Positions 43,829 through 58,486 are shown, numbered from the stretch's first letter. The stretch: 64,000 bases of DNA from Phaeoceros laevis (GCA_049999765.1 JBNGIQ010009496.1:299776-363775); one strand, 5' to 3'. Numbers and translations: made by a program. Notes: generated by a model not told the origin, from the sequence alone.

Positions 43829-46800
43829 CTAGAGGTTCAAGGCCTGAATTGGCTGCAAAAGCATGCTCAGGGCTGAGGCAGACTTCGCTCTCACAACTGC
43901 ACTGGGTGCGTTTGCTGTCATTCTCACCAAGGAGCTTGTGACCTGCACATGGTCCAAGGCTAGTCAATACCCAGTTTGTAGTCCACAACTTTCGTGATTG
44001 AGACATGCCAAGAGGTGCAGCCAGCAACCTGTGGAAGATAGATCGCAAGGGGTCTCCTATCACTTAGCTGGCTGAGAAGGCAACCGACAAAGTATGCTGC
44101 GTTTGCTTGGATCAAAGGCCACGGACTCTCAAATGCCTGATGTCCACAAGGGGCGCCTGTCAGCTACTACCTGATGTCACACATCGTCTGGCAAAATGTG
44201 CTGTCCAAAGAGTTACGTGTACTTGCCTGCAGAGCGGAGCTCACATATGTATCTGTCCTTTCACTAAATTGCGAGGCAAGATGCCTGGTAAAGTCCTTCA
44301 AGAAGTCATCGTAATCCAACCTGCAGTGGATCCGATTGTTAGACAGCGTCCATTGCTTCGATCTGCAACTTGGCAGTCTCAACATAAAATTGTATTTGTA
44401 CACTCCCCTTTCAACTTGCAAGGTCACAGTGCAGTCGGGATTATTACCTTCGGGAGGTGTCAAAGCTTGGAGCGCTTGTCAGCAATTTCAGGTCCTCTGT
44501 AAGCAGCAGAGGCGATATCTTTCTCAGAGTGTTCTGCATGCAAATGTGAGGTTATCCTTATGGTGAAGCTACACAATGAAACCCTATGTCAACCTGAACA
44601 ATTATGCTTGACAAACCTTGCATGCATGTCGTACAGGAAGTGCTTCATCGTTCACATGGAGCAATAAACGTGGCAAAACGGTATGAACCTGGGATAGCCA
44701 TGAACAAGTGAGCCAATGATAACCAACCGATGTTGAGGATAAGCATCAAATCGTTACACACTAACATTTCAGGCATAACCTGCTCCAGAAAAGCATCCCG
44801 TTGAGCTCCAATACCGAAGGCGCTCATGGCTCCCAGTGCAGCAAATGCTGCAGCACGCATGCTTACATTTTGTCGAACCTGGTTTCGCACATACAGAGAT
44901 AACACTAATGTCATACCAATACAACAACAGCATATTTGTGGCACTAAGCTTCAAAGACCAATAAGTTACTTGCCTGAAGAGACCTGAGTCTGACAGACAA
45001 ATTGAGGACCACTGGAGCAACCGCATCTTCAGGAAGTGACTCAAGGACCTGTACCACGATCATAGTGAGCCTGGTGACCAGTCTCACAAAAAAACAGAAT
45101 AACATGCTCCTTCCAACTAGAACACAACCAAAAGGGCAGACACATTACAGATGCTAAACCTTGCACTGCTGCTAGTGCAACTTCCTCTTCTGGGTCTTCT
45201 ATTAAAGCTACAATAACTCTTATAACTTGTGGTGCATAGGTAGACAACTCACTGAGCGGGACCTGAAAGTCAAAAGGGACATAATGATGCGGTGTCGGAA
45301 AGAACAATGTAGGTAGGTACTATTAAAGCAGGCAACAGATTTGAAACTAGCATTCCCACAATATGACACTTCTCATACTTGAACAAGGCCTTTCACACAT
45401 AGTCGCCTCACAGCAGGTGACTCGTCTCCAATATGTGCACTGAGGACGCCAACCAGGTGGCCCAAAAGCACATCTGCAGTTCCACTGCACAACATGTTGT
45501 CAGCTGCCCATGCCACTCATTGATGAAGATGCACAAAAACTGTCAACACGCTCTGATGTTGCAGAAGTCATCTAAAATGAATGGCCTCTGCGTTTGCCAG
45601 AAGCTTGGGAGCTATTTCTGCGTAAAGAGTGTAGGTTCATCTCAGAAGCGTCGGGATTGGTAAGTCAAATCTCACCAGAACTGGGCAAACTCTGACAGTG
45701 CTGCTGCTGCTGCTGCCCTGTGAAAGTCAAATGTCCTCTTCAGTGCTGGCCATAGATTACTGCATATTGCCTCCAGCTAACGGTCACAATGGTTCACATA
45801 AAAGCAGTTTGATCAGTTCTTTTGCAGAGAACATCTGAACCCAATCAAAGTCGGATCAGAAAGATAAAACAAGGTACCTCAGATGGTCTTGCTTTTGCAG
45901 AGCACTTCGCTATTTCCCCAACCGCTTCTACCCAACGTTCGCTGATTAGTCGTTGCTCCCCATCCACAGCCAAGACCTGCATACATTTGCTTATAATGCA
46001 TAGTTGACGGCAACAGGTGGATTGAAAATTCCACACACATATACAAGGATCATAACATACCTTTCTCATTTCGACATCTTTCAAACACTCACAGAAAGCT
46101 TGGAAGGTGCTAATTACTTCCCTGCAGTAGACTACTACAAATCAAAGCCTGATTACCACTTGCAAAGTATTGCTGTCAACCCGTATATCCTCATTGTTGC
46201 ATACATATTTGACTCTTTTGGCTAAATGAGAAATTCAAAATAGTACCTGAGAGGCTGCAGATTTTCCGAGGCCATAGCATGTGAACTGCCAATATGTAAC
46301 AGCAATGAGCACAACACAGCTGAATACCTTTTTTCCAACGCTTTGCGAACTGGTTCACCGTCCCCTCTGTCATTGCAACCAGGACTTTAGACCCTCTTTT
46401 GGAACTAGAACATGCTTACTAGCTTTCCGACAGTCTACAATGACGCACATGACACCCACCTAAGAATAATACCCAGTGCAATGGTGGCAGCTTGAGGTAA
46501 CATGTTGAAAGGCCCAGAGAGTATGACTGGATGTTCACTTTTTGTGATATCTCCTGTTCTTAGGATTGGGGCATGATCCAAAACATCCACAAGATGCTCT
46601 ATAAATGGCAGTCCCAAAACATTGTGTTGGGCAATTGCCTGTTGGAGACAGATGGAATACACAATGTGTGAAATTTCGTGCAGGTATAGACCAAAACATT
46701 GAGTTTTGACATACAAACTAGATAGCCCATCAAATAGAACATACCAAGAATGCTTCTTGTATTGGCAGTGCTATCTTCAAGTGGACCCCATCGTGCTTCG

Positions 46801-49800
46801 TTATATCTCGTTCAGCTGCAGCTAACAACTCACTGAACACCGATTTCGCTTGTGCATGTTCTGCAAGGCAACAAATCTAAAAGAGGTAGGTTTAGAGAAT
46901 GGCACATCAGTCCAAGACATGAAGCAAACGGAAGCTGCTTTCGTCTATCAGCATCAACCAGAGTACACAACTGTAAAGAGACCAGGAAGTCTCATGACAA
47001 AAGGAAAGATTGAAGTTCTCATCAAAAGGCAATGCACTACAAAAGACTCACTGCAGCTAGCACTTCGCGCCGCATCTCTCGGTTTCCCAAAGCAACAGCC
47101 GCAGAGAACAGGGACTGTGTAATTCTGGAAAAGAAGACCAGGAATCAATCATCAAATCCAATCCAAGAACCTCAAGATTCTTGGGTTGAAGCTCAGGCAA
47201 GATCTCCATGCATACCGAGGGATATCAGATTCCTGTAATTCATGTCCTCGTCTCTCAATCAGATCAGTAACAACAATAATTGTCCCCTTGCCAGATACTT
47301 CAACCTTATCACAAATTGCTGATGAACACCCTCGCAGGGTGGCCACCAACTAAGCACAAAAAGCACATACCATATTAGAGATTCACTCATGCCCATCAAA
47401 TTGGAAGGGATACAAACCAAATAGTACCTCCTCAGTTGTTAAGAGCACAGCCACAGATGATACAATCTGCTTTAAAATATCATCCTCCAAATCCGCCGAG
47501 TCCTGCACATGTGTAGACAAGGCTTCGTTACCCTGTCAGCCCATGTGAAACACTGACAGCAAGACACCAATCTGGCGAGAAAATCATCAAGCTCCTATAG
47601 AAGTGATGGCACTTGACCAGGGCATAAGACATGCATCTGCATCCTCTTACCCAATTTGCAACAGCAATTAGCTCTTCTAAAGCAGAAAGAGCAGCATATG
47701 CTGCTGTCCTGTTCTCTGGAGCTGCACCCACTGGCTTTGGAAGGAGTAGAGAGGTACTGAAAAAAAGATCAAGAATCTTGGAAAAGACAAAAAGGTTCAT
47801 CAGTAGTTGCAGAATTTTACACAAACTAGTCACAGTAATCATTAACTGAGAAAAGAATCACTGTACATACAAGAAAGAGAACCACATTAAATGAACTCAC
47901 TTGTGTAGAGATTTTTCTGATTCGAATCGAACTATCAGCACAGCGTGGCAAATATGCCATGACCCTCTCTCCCAGCTTTAGCCCTTCCCGAGGTGGTAGG
48001 AGAGGACTCGCTGCCATTGGAACCTAGAATGATAAGGGGAAGGTAGCAAGGGCACCACATTCAAAAAGAGGTGTTTGCCCATACCAGAGGAGCTCGTCTG
48101 TGCCCATTCAGTTGGTGCCCTAAGGTGCATGCAATTCCCACTGCAATTGAACGGGCATGTTCCAACGGTGCATAGCCCACGAAAGTGACGAAGAAGTGAA
48201 AGAACAGCAGTGCAGGCTCTGAGTCGATGGTACTCAGTTGAGGAAGACACATATTGATCCAATCTCCACAGCAAGTGCTGCAGCTGGTCCGCCCTGCTCT
48301 TTCCATCCTCACCACTGCATTTAACAGGCACACCTCTTACTGGAGGCACTGAATAGAGGTGGTGGACTTCTTATACATTACGGTCATCAAGGTGCACAGA
48401 CTGGGATATCAAATCTAAAAGCCGAACAACATGTCTTTTGAGTTTACCTAGTTAATAAAATTGCGCAGAGCAAGTCTGTCAAGTTTTGAAGGATGGATGC
48501 AATCAAATCATGTGGTTCGGCTGGAAGAGCAAAAAAGTCCAATGTTGCCTGTAACGAGGAGAGCACGTACACTCATTCAAATACCCTATTAACAATGAGA
48601 GTATAAAGCTCAAGGGGTAGGGAAAGGGAATAATACAGGCACATACTTCCAAAATGCTGTCTCTCATACCATTGGTCAGCTTGGGCGCCACTGAGACCAA
48701 TGTAGTACAAGTATTGACCGCCAATTCCTGTCCATGTAAACAACACCATGAACCATGAGTCTGAAGCACTTCCGTTTTTATCAAAGAGTCCCCGAGGATA
48801 ATTAATCAGCACAGTTAAGCAATAACAAAATCTACCCATGCCTAATACGCCAAGTAAGCTGGGATTTTACCTGTGTATGGAGTTGGTCCAAGTCAATCGA
48901 ATTGGACAGACCATAACCATAACCTACTTCCTGACCTGCCATAAGGGCAATTGTATACTCCAAAAGTTGATCTCGACTCTTCAGAGGGAAAGGTGATCCA
49001 CTTGCTCCTGCTTTTATGACTGCTTGTCCTGTGATGCATGGAGACACTGTTTTAGACTCCTTTACACTGCCCAAACAACCGTTGCAATTGGTCACACTAA
49101 TGGCAGACGTTGTACCAAGAAGGTTGATTGCAGTGATTACTGCTTGTTTAGCCGGAGCAGTTCTGACGTCTAAGAGGCCTGTGAGCATGTTTGTCCCCTG
49201 GTGATGCCCGTGATCAGCTATAAAGAAAGTACAGTAATGCAAGGGCAAGTCTAACATGCACAATTAAAGCATGTGGAAGATTACCACAAGAGTATCAATC
49301 CGCGCTTCTATGACTGTTGACGGGGCATATGATGCTGCATAGCCATACATTAGGGCTAACGCAGCACACACATCATCCACATCTGGCCTATTCTTCTGAT
49401 CGAAGAATATCAAGAAGAGCCTACAATAAGAAATTTGACAATGTGAGTTTCTGCAAGCCAAAGACGAACTAATGAAACTGGCTTGTTAGACTTAAAAAAT
49501 GTATGTAGATCACCTATGTATTCGTTTGCGTCCATGATTTTCCAAGATCTTCTTTAGGTGTTCCAGCACTGTGTCCAAATGTGATGCTGCGACCTGCAGC
49601 AGCATAACTTTGGCTGACAAAGATGAGCTAGGTGGCTCAACCAAACCGGAATACTTTGCACTTCACTAGAACAGACCAAACTTTAGAACAGCATACTTAC
49701 CAGTCCCATAGCCTTAGCCAACCCAAGTCTGTTTGCTTGATCTCGCAGATTTGCCTGCTTATACATTAGTCCAATTTTTTCTTTGACGTAGCCCCTGTCA

Positions 49801-52800
49801 GCAACCTTCTGAAGTAGAACCCCAAGGCATCTGTGCACGAACGAGGATAAGACATTTACGATGAATTCTGGAGCACGTGCAGCTCTCCTTGCAGAAACCG
49901 GGCACCACGAATTCTAAGAAAAATACCTGTGAAGCAGTCCAGCGTGTTCGTGATCACCTCTGTACAAATCGTATTGACTAGAAAAAGCATCCCCAAGAGC
50001 AGTAGTCCATTCAGCATTGCGAATGACATCCAAAGACTCTGAGAGCAGCTGCCACAGTAGGACAATTGCGACCTTTTTCATGTTCAGAAAATTAGAACTG
50101 AGATCTCAAAGACAGGACCTGTTTGTACTGAATCTCTCCGTTTTTGCAAGAAACTGGAGATACCCAGCCTAATGAATCCAGACACTTACATGACAAATCA
50201 TAGAATCCCATGTTTCCTGATGCCAGGAATCTCCTCTTACTTCGTCACAATCACCAATAAAAGATTTAAGCTTCGGGATCTACAGTGACCTTACACAAAC
50301 GGTGTCATAGTAATAACACAAGCAACAGAACTAGTTGAAGTTGTTGCCCTCAACAATTGAACTGGCGATGCCAGAAATGAAAGAAAATACGAGTATAATA
50401 CCTCGTCTTCCCAGAGAAGCACAACTTCCTTTGGAAAAAGTGGTGCGAGATAGTAGAGAACCTACAATGCAGTTACAAGCTCAGCAGGAGGCGCAAAGCA
50501 GAGCCAGTTTCCAAAAGGAAGGAACAGTAGTTCTAGAGTTGAAAAAGCCCTTCTAAATATTAAATGGAGCTCTTACTGTCAATATGCGTGCTCCTAGTTG
50601 CTCCCTTGCCATAGGATTCTGTAAAAGCACCAGCAAGCGTGCAAAAACCTCCTAGATTTCGTTGTTGTACATGAGAAAGTGCCTTTCGACTTACGAGATC
50701 AACACAACAAATCTGAGACTACAGTCTAATGTACCCAAATGCAGTGTGCACACACAACTTGCCAACTGCCCGAAGAGCGCTCTAACTCAGAAAAGTATAT
50801 TCACCTCTGGCCTGGGAATATCTGAACTTGTAACATAATCCACACTGACGCTTTCGCCCCGCGCCAATTTTCGTTTTGCAATATCTGCTATGCACTTACA
50901 GACCTGGAAGAGCGATAACATCAATGCTGGCTGGTACAACAGGACACAACATAACTTATCACTTGCCACAGGAAATGTCAATGACGAGAAATAGAAGAGA
51001 AAGCTCACTGTTGCAACAGCACTAGTATAGTGCTTGGGTACTAGGACCTTTAACAAAAATGGCCAAAGAGCAGGCTGCAGTAAAAATCATCGTTGCATTA
51101 TGAATTCCATAGTTATTGTGGTACAAGCTCACTAAATATGCAAGAAACTGTTCACTTTTACCTGTTGAGAATAAACAACTTTCTAGCCCCCTATTAAAAG
51201 AACACCACTGACCTCCATTTCAGGTATTGTGCTTGCAAAAAGGAGCAAGCTCTTGTCGGACACAGCTCTTAACTCCAGAAGTGATACTTCTCCGACCTTG
51301 AGCTAAGCGTAACAAAGGTACAGTTTCCAGATGCATTTCACATGCTTGTCTTGGAGGAGAAAATGAATGAATGAAACCGAAGTAGCCAAATATTTAAGGT
51401 TACCTCATTCTTCTTTTGCTGCCGATCTGGAATTCCAATTACCCTTTCAATAGCCTCACGCTGTATTTGGAACTGCTCAACCTCAATATCCGCAATAGCA
51501 GACTGCCTCACCAGGAACTCCACAACTAGCTTTCCAGTCTCTCTCTCAAAGTAGCAGTTGGCAGCCATAGCTACAACAAGCTGCAGTAGAGTGCACAGGT
51601 CGACACGACATCAGAGATTTTAGAGGCAAACCTGCAAACTACCAATTTCTGGATCCCTAAAGCATGTGATACCTCTACTAGAGCTTTTCGTAGATTGAGG
51701 CCCCTCTCTTGAAGTGTTGTTTTGATAATCTCTGCAAGTGCTAGCCTGTAAGGGCTCCATGCTTCCTGCAACCTGAGCATGCGGAACATCAAACATAGAG
51801 AATTCACCATGGTTTCCCAGGACGTTTGCACAAACTTCACTCTTTCCTGGAAAAAATTGACCGCACAGCTAGTGACCTTGAAACAAGATGCCTGAGGACA
51901 GAAAATGTTCCCAGCCGCACAGGGTCCTCCTTGGAAGTGATGCGCTGTTTGAACATTACTGTTTAGTCACACATCCATGTTGCCATCCGCACAAATCAGC
52001 AATGTGGCACAAACATGGCTTACACTGTGAAGATATTTGAAAATTTCTTCCGGATATATCTCTCCAATAGTGCTGAAGCATCTTAGCACTTCATTCACAT
52101 TCTAGAAGATAAAACAAAATGATGTGAGCATTACTTTGGAAGGCTTTTCTTATGGCTTAGCTCATAACTGAAACCTTCAATACCTTCATGATTAAACCAG
52201 GGTCTGAATCACTCCCCTGAAGTGCAGATAAAGAAGCCATAGGTAGTATCACACCTATGACTGACGAAATACCCTGCAGCAGATATACGAGTCATCACTC
52301 CGCTTAGCTAAGCAGGCTAGATTGCCACTCTACTTCTTAGACTGCCACTCTACTTCAGGAGGAACGCTGATAATTAAACTGAATCGAGGCGCAAGGTATC
52401 ACTATTTTCAGTGACAGGTGTGAACCAGAAAGTCTAGAAGTGGCGTGCTTCGATGACGCACAAGCACCACATCCAAAATCTTGTGCAAGCTGCATGTGAT
52501 CAGCAAGGGGTTCTGAGGCTCTCTTTTCAACCTGCAGATAAAGGTCCAGCTAGTTATATACTTCCTTACCAGTGACTCGAGCGATACACACAGCAATTAG
52601 AAAGTACCGATGCTTCCACCTACACGCCAAGTACACCAGGAAGAAGCTTGGGTAGAGTTAACTTCAGTTGAGTGGTGCTGATAAGCCCAACCATTTGACC
52701 GAGCGCCTCAACAGTTGCCCCACGTACCTGGTACAGTTCACAAGGGAGGGAAGATGAAATGGCACTAAGCCAGGAGAGTCGCTCCAGCTGAGCCGAGATG

Positions 52801-54522
52801 CTTTGCCCTTACAGACTTCCATAGAAAGTAAGGTGTTATCTCAGTTTCCAATTAAACAGCCAACTCCACTTAACTGACCTTAGAATCAGCAGATGCAATC
52901 CAGGACCCAAGAAACAGCTCAAAAGCTGAATCCAGTAGAGCCCTGTTGGCAACATACAAGGGTACTATGTCAGGAAGTGTGAACAATGCTGTACTAAGTA
53001 ATCACTTCACAGTTGCGAATCTCAATAGCTGAGGCTACACTTACTGCATATCGTTATTTAGAATTGACATGGATGTGTGAACTTCTTCGTACTGAGAGAT
53101 TGTGGCACACCAGGATGTGAAAGCTATCAATCAAAAGACACCATCACATACGCCCTTTCAGCTGACCCTAATTACAGAAGGACAAACACCTGCACCTAGA
53201 ACAGCAGCTACATCTAACACAAAGCACTGGATGCATTGGCAAAGTGAAATTTGTCCTACAGAGGCTCAGTATCTACCATTTGCATAAATTGGCCTCTGAA
53301 AGTCTCTGACACCACCAAGAATTGGCATAACATGGTGAAGGACGGCTTTCACTCTAGGAGCAAACTGCAAAGCTTTTAAGAACCAACAAGACGCTCAAAA
53401 TTAACAAAGCCCTGAACTCAGAAACTATGTTCCTAGATTGAAGCAAAGCCTCCAATCCTTCTAACTGAGTGACGTCAAATGCCTACCATCTGACCTCGCA
53501 AAGTCAGCAAGATACTGCACGGCAGCCAGGACGAATGCAGAATGACCTGAAAATTGGCCAAAGACTTCATCCATCACCTGTAGAAGAGACATTTACAGAT
53601 TAAATAGACGTCCGTGTTCACCTCAGAGTCTTGCAGCAAGCTGCTCCATGTGTTCTCAGCTAACAGAGACATGACCTCAACTAAGAACTTGACTTGACAC
53701 CTTGGGGTTGCGGTGGAAAAGAAGTATACCAGGTCAGGAACACGCTTTCCCAGAGCCACCAACAGCCCAGACGCAGCTCGTTGCCAATCAGAATTGAAAT
53801 CCTAAATTAAAGTGATTCACCAGTTAAGCAAGACAGGTTAAATGAAACAGGAAGTGGAACCAAATGAAGTTCCCTGCGTACCTTGTTGCTTGTCAATTCA
53901 GAAATTGCAATCTTAGTCATCCTTCGCATGAGATCAATATCCAAATCTGACTCCGGCATATTCTGAACTGTGTGCGCCATGATTTTGAAAACCCCAGCAT
54001 GATGACTGCCCAGATCACCGCCCCTCTGTAATCCCAAGAAAGCATTAGACTAGGAAAGCTTCAAGCTGCTTGATCTTTCTGCCAGAGACGTGAGCCTGTT
54101 CGAACATCAGAAGTTCAATTAAACTATGCAGCAGTGCGTTAAATCTTACCCTTCTCCCAATACGAAGACTTGCTATGCAACAGTCTAGCACAATGCCAGC
54201 ATTCCTGCAAGTGGAGGACAACTTTGTGAAGTGGCAATGACGGTACCTCAAATATCTAACCAGGAACCACCAGCTTGTTGGCAGCACAAACCTGTCTGCA
54301 TTTTCTCGTAAACCATCAGCAGCAGCTTCCCTCACAGCAAGGGAACTGTCGGCCAAAGATCCCACTAGTACTCGAATCACCGCTGCACGTCAGGCATTAC
54401 GAACGCAGAACAGTAAAATAAAAATCATTAAGCCGAAAGCAAGGAAATCCGCAACACGATAACCACTAGCAAGTCATACCTGACCTGGAGGATGAAGAAG
54501 CACCCCCGCTGTTTGAAGCCAT
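43829..54522 (-). CDS. SGR6: SGR6/MROH1-type giant HEAT-repeat protein
   Basis: A very long gene, about two dozen or more short exons over 10.7 kb. It starts [13 protein letters not shown] (54522) and ends PIQALNL at 43829. Arabidopsis SGR6 is linked to vacuole dynamics and gravitropism; animal MROH1 acts on lysosomes. Recognised blocks in order: [20 protein letters not shown] (54320s), [29 protein letters not shown]-side exons near 51000, [15 protein letters not shown] (49350), [13 protein letters not shown] (49150), [19 protein letters not shown] (48270), [14 protein letters not shown] (47940), [20 protein letters not shown] (44250), and [15 protein letters not shown] (44120). HEAT helices recur throughout. 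I did not place every exon, and the borders between 44.3 and 54.3 kb are only partly checked. One intron has a GC donor. Confidence 0.85.
44137..44226 (-). other. GC-AG intron in the SGR6-type gene
   Basis: The donor reads CTGCAG|GCAAGT and the acceptor ag|GCATTT. The intron is 90 nt and the frame is kept (SSALQ then AFESPWP). The donor matches the usual GC-intron consensus AG|GCAAGT. Confidence 0.75.
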
Positions 54523-55271
54523 GAGCTACGACAAGGTGGTCAATTTTCTAGCTGGTCGATTGCCCCATACCAAGCTGCTACCAAGCTCGCATGCCCCAAA
54601 CTCAATTATGTAGCGACAATCCTGTGTCACGCTTCATAACTCCCATTCTGAGGAAAGAAACAGGGCATTATCAGTCTCCAGCTATCATACCATCTGAGAA
54701 AGCGCATCGAAAAAATAAAATTTCGTGAAACATGACTGCAGGTTCGGAAAATTCAGGAATGGATCCGGCAGACAATCTACCAAAAGGCAATCAGGAGCTG
54801 CGACCGGGACAGCTCTAGCAAGAACAGTTTCAGTAATTCCTCCTACACGACATAGCATGTGCGACGCTCTGAAAATTCAACCGTCAGGCTGTCCCCGTGG
54901 AGCTCAGCGTCGATGGATGGGTAATTTGAACCAGCTTCACTTTGGACGGATTCTTGCTGAAGTGACACGAATGCTGCATGGCTGGACCAGGCAGGTGCTT
55001 CATTGTCCGTTCCTTTTCCGCTTTTCAACGAAACGGAACGGGCGACGGACGTATAGTAGTACAGTACCGTTGTCGTAATAAAAGCAAAATACCAGTCACG
55101 TGGTCACGGCAATTAGCTTTCCCGTATCGGGTAACCTAAACGTCCAAAGTTCAAGCTCAGGGCTGCGAGGCGGGAACCCGAAGTGCTTACATTTTTGGGA
55201 GGGGGTCGCGGCTGGGAAAGAGCGTAGGCAGGCTGCATTTGGAAGAGCTTGCTGGATCGTAATTAGGCGAC
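54523..55271. promoter_or_regulatory. Head-to-head region, SGR6-type gene and CCT8
   Basis: 749 bases between divergent starts. The plus frame 54725-55078 (117 codons) shows no domain. The part 55180-55271 is likely CCT8 leader. No clear TATA box. Confidence 0.4.
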
Positions 55272-58200
55272 ATGTCGACCTTCCACCTCCCCCCCTATGG
55301 CATGCAGACTATGCTCAAGGAGGGCCACAAGCTCTTGTCGGGCCTGGACGAGGCAGTCCTGCGGAACATTGATGCTTGCAAGCAGCTGTCACAGATCACG
55401 CGTACCTCACTCGGGCCCAATGGTCAGGCGGCATTCAGACCTTCCTCCTTGCACTTCATTCATGTTTGCAAAATTTGTGGTGGGTAATGTTGAGCTTTCG
55501 TCTCTCTGGATCTTGGAGCTGGTCTGCGTAAGTTGAATTGTGAGTTCGCTATCGGGGTTACTCATGCGGATTCCCATATGATAGTTTATTGTAGACAGTC
55601 TCTTCTGGATCTTGACGTGCAATGCCCTGCAGGTTTTTTAAGTTCCTCTAAATTGCATATTGGCTCATGGCAGGCATGAATAAAATGGTGATCAATCATC
55701 TAGATAAACTGTTCGTGACCAGTGATGCTGGTACAATTGTGGATGAGCTGGAAGTGCAACACCCTGCGGCAAAACTGCTTGTTTTGGCGGGGAAGGCACA
55801 GCAAGAGGAGGTTGGAGATGGGGCGAATCTTGTAGTTACCTTGTCTGGTGAGCTGTTGGAGGGAGCGGAGACTCTCATAAGAACTGGCCTGCATCCAAGC
55901 GAGATCATTGGTGGATACACCAAGGCCGCTGCAAAGGTGTGTAACTTGAGCTGCTCTTGAATTGTGCGTGCACATCTATTCGTCCCGGGGTACATTTTCC
56001 TGATGATGTGGTCGCTTGACTAACCACTATCACGTTTATCTGTGAGAAGGACATACATTAAATCTGTCTTAACCAAACATGGTTTTCCATGGATCTATCA
56101 GGCTCTAGAACTTCTTGAACAGATTGTGGAGCCGGGTTCAGAAACTATGGATGTCCGCAACAAAGAACAGGTGGTGCAACGATTGCTTGCATCTGTGGCC
56201 AGCAAGCAGTACGGTCAAGAGGAAATCCTGACCCCCCTGATTGCAGAGGTATGAAGCAGCCAGAGCCTTGCCATGCCCTGAAGACTAATCCCTGCTACTT
56301 TATGCAGAAGACGCTTAATGTGCTGTCTTTTGAGTCTTGTTTGCAGGCTTGTCTTCAAGTGTGTCCAAAGAACCCTGCCAACTTCAATGTTGACAATGTG
56401 CGGGTTTCCAAGATACTTGGTGGAGGAATATATGACTGCAACGTTGTGCTGGGCATGGTTCTGAAGGGTGACGCCTTGGGAACCATCAAGCACGTACAGA
56501 AGGCTAAAGTATTTCTCGATTCTACCAATTCTGCATCCATCAGCCCTGCACTATGGCATGCTGCTACAAGTTTGATTGTGCGTACTAAGTGTCACAACTT
56601 CTGCCCATAGGTTGCCGTCTTTGGAGGGGGTGTGGACACTGCTGCAACCGAAACAAAGGGCACTGTGCTTATCCACAATGCGCAACAGGCACTAACCTGG
56701 ACTTGTCCATCCAGTTAACTGATTGCGTTTTTTGCCCACACTGTTCTGCTGCTGCTGTGCTGCTATTAATATTGGTTGTGCATCTTACAGCTTGAGAACT
56801 ATGCCAAGACAGAGGAAGCAAAGATTGAAGAGATTATAAAGTCAATAGCAGATACGGGGGCCACTGTCATAGTCAGTGGAGGTGCAGTAGGCGAAATGGC
56901 TTTGCACTTCTGTGAGCGCTACAAGTGAGTTAAGCAAAGGGCTTCTGAATTCTGATTTGCAGAAATCCTGCGTCGTCGTGCTCTAGTTCCTTCTTAAAGA
57001 CTGAAAGGACAATGTTGTTTGACATGACAGGCTCATGGTCGTGAAGATAGCTTCAAAGTTTGAGCTCCGGAGATTTTGCCGGACTACAGGTGCAATTGGC
57101 CAAGTAAGTTACTTAATTTGAGGTTTCTTGTTTCAATTTTGATCCTTTTAACAAGTGAAAGGCAGATGACAGCTGCAGTTGGCGTACAGGTAGAGAGGAA
57201 ATGAAATAATCCGTGTATATCGTAAGCTAATTTGGAATTGGGTGCTCTAGGTGAGATTGGGCCCACCAGCTCCGAATGAGCTGGGTCATGCAGATTCCAT
57301 CTCCGTGGATGAAATAGGTGGTACTCGGGTAAACACAATCTCTGAGTCCCATTTGTTTTATTAGACTGGAGTTCAATGTGTTTGAGAGCTTGTGCTGCTA
57401 TCTTACAAAGTACCTATACATACCATGTGTATCGAGTACAGGTCACCATTGTGAAGAATGATGTGGGCGCGTCCGTGTCAACCGTAGTAATTCGTGGTGC
57501 CACTGACAGTTCACTTGATGATATTGAGAGGGCAATCGATGATGGTGTAAACTCATACAAGGTAGAAAGAGAACACAATGGCATGTGGATGATCTGCATA
57601 ATCAGGGCAACTGCCCTTGTGTACTTTCAATTGCTTTGCATCAAAATGTTAGAGGTCTTCTTAGGAGGACATCGGAACTGCAGGCGATTTGCAAGGACAG
57701 TAGAATAGTTCCTGGAGCAGGGGCTTCTGAAATTGAGCTGGCTAGAAAGTTGAAGGAATTTGGATCGACTGAAATTGGGTATGTCATATAGAACCCCGTA
57801 AAGCCTTTGTTGAAATGTTCTTTGGGTTCGGAGCAGGTTACTTCAAGTGGGTTGTGTCTTTCGTCTGACATTCTGCTTCCAAGAGCCGGAGTCTTGTAGT
57901 TCTGACATTCTGTCTCTCTGGAACCTTGGTGACGGGCAGGCTCGAACAGTATGCCATTGATAAGTTTGCAGAAAGCTTTGAGGTCGTGCCACGGATTTTG
58001 GCGGAGAATGCTGGTCTGAATGGAACAGAAACTGTAGCTTCGCTCTATGCAGCCCATGCATCTGGAAATGCAAAAGCAGGTGTCGACGTTGATCTGGGTG
58101 AGGTCAAGGACAAAACGTTGGACAGTGTTTGGGATTTATACGCCACCAAGTAGGTCACCCAACCGTCACCCATGCTGCATTTTGGAGTGCTTTGTTGTGT

Positions 58201-58486
58201 GCATGGTAATAACGCAACCTACTGTTCCTCTGAATGATAGGTTTTGGGCGATCAAACTTGCAGCTGATGCCGTCTGCACGGTTCTTCGAGTTGATCAGGT
58301 AAACCATATCCAGGGCCCTTCGCTTATGTACTATTACACTGTTCGTAACCCCTTCCAGCATGTCGGTACGTATCATTGGCATCCTGACAGCTTTTGTTTC
58401 GCATGGCCTTTGCACAGATCATTATGGCAAAACCGGCAGGAGGACCGAAGAAGGACAGAGCTGTCATGGATGAGGCCGAAGAGTAG
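55272..58486 (+). CDS. CCT8: T-complex protein 1 subunit theta (CCT8)
   Basis: One of eight subunits of the cytosolic chaperonin TRiC/CCT that folds actin, tubulin and other clients. Exons begin 55272-55422, 55674-55936, 56102-56248, 56347-56508, 56611-56688, 56791-56924 and continue to the stop at 58484-58486. Motifs: start MSTFHLPPYGMQTMLKEG, ITRTSLGPNG then MNKMVIN (N-terminal ATP motif split by an intron), EVGDGANLVV with the catalytic GDGxN block, HPSEIIGGY, FGGGVDTAATETKGTVLIHN, DTGATVIVSGG, DDIERAIDDG, IVPGAGASEIELA and LRVDQIIMAKPAGGPK at the end. This matches the theta subunit by its C-terminus. One intron (56689-56790) uses a GC donor. Confidence 0.95.
56689..56790 (+). other. GC-AG intron in CCT8
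   Basis: The exon ends CAACAG and the intron begins GCACTAACC; no GT is available in the neighbourhood that keeps the frame. The acceptor is catcttacag before CTTGAGAAC. The exon (78 nt, 26 codons) and the 102-nt intron give an in-phase join IHNAQQ-LENYAK. Confidence 0.7.
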
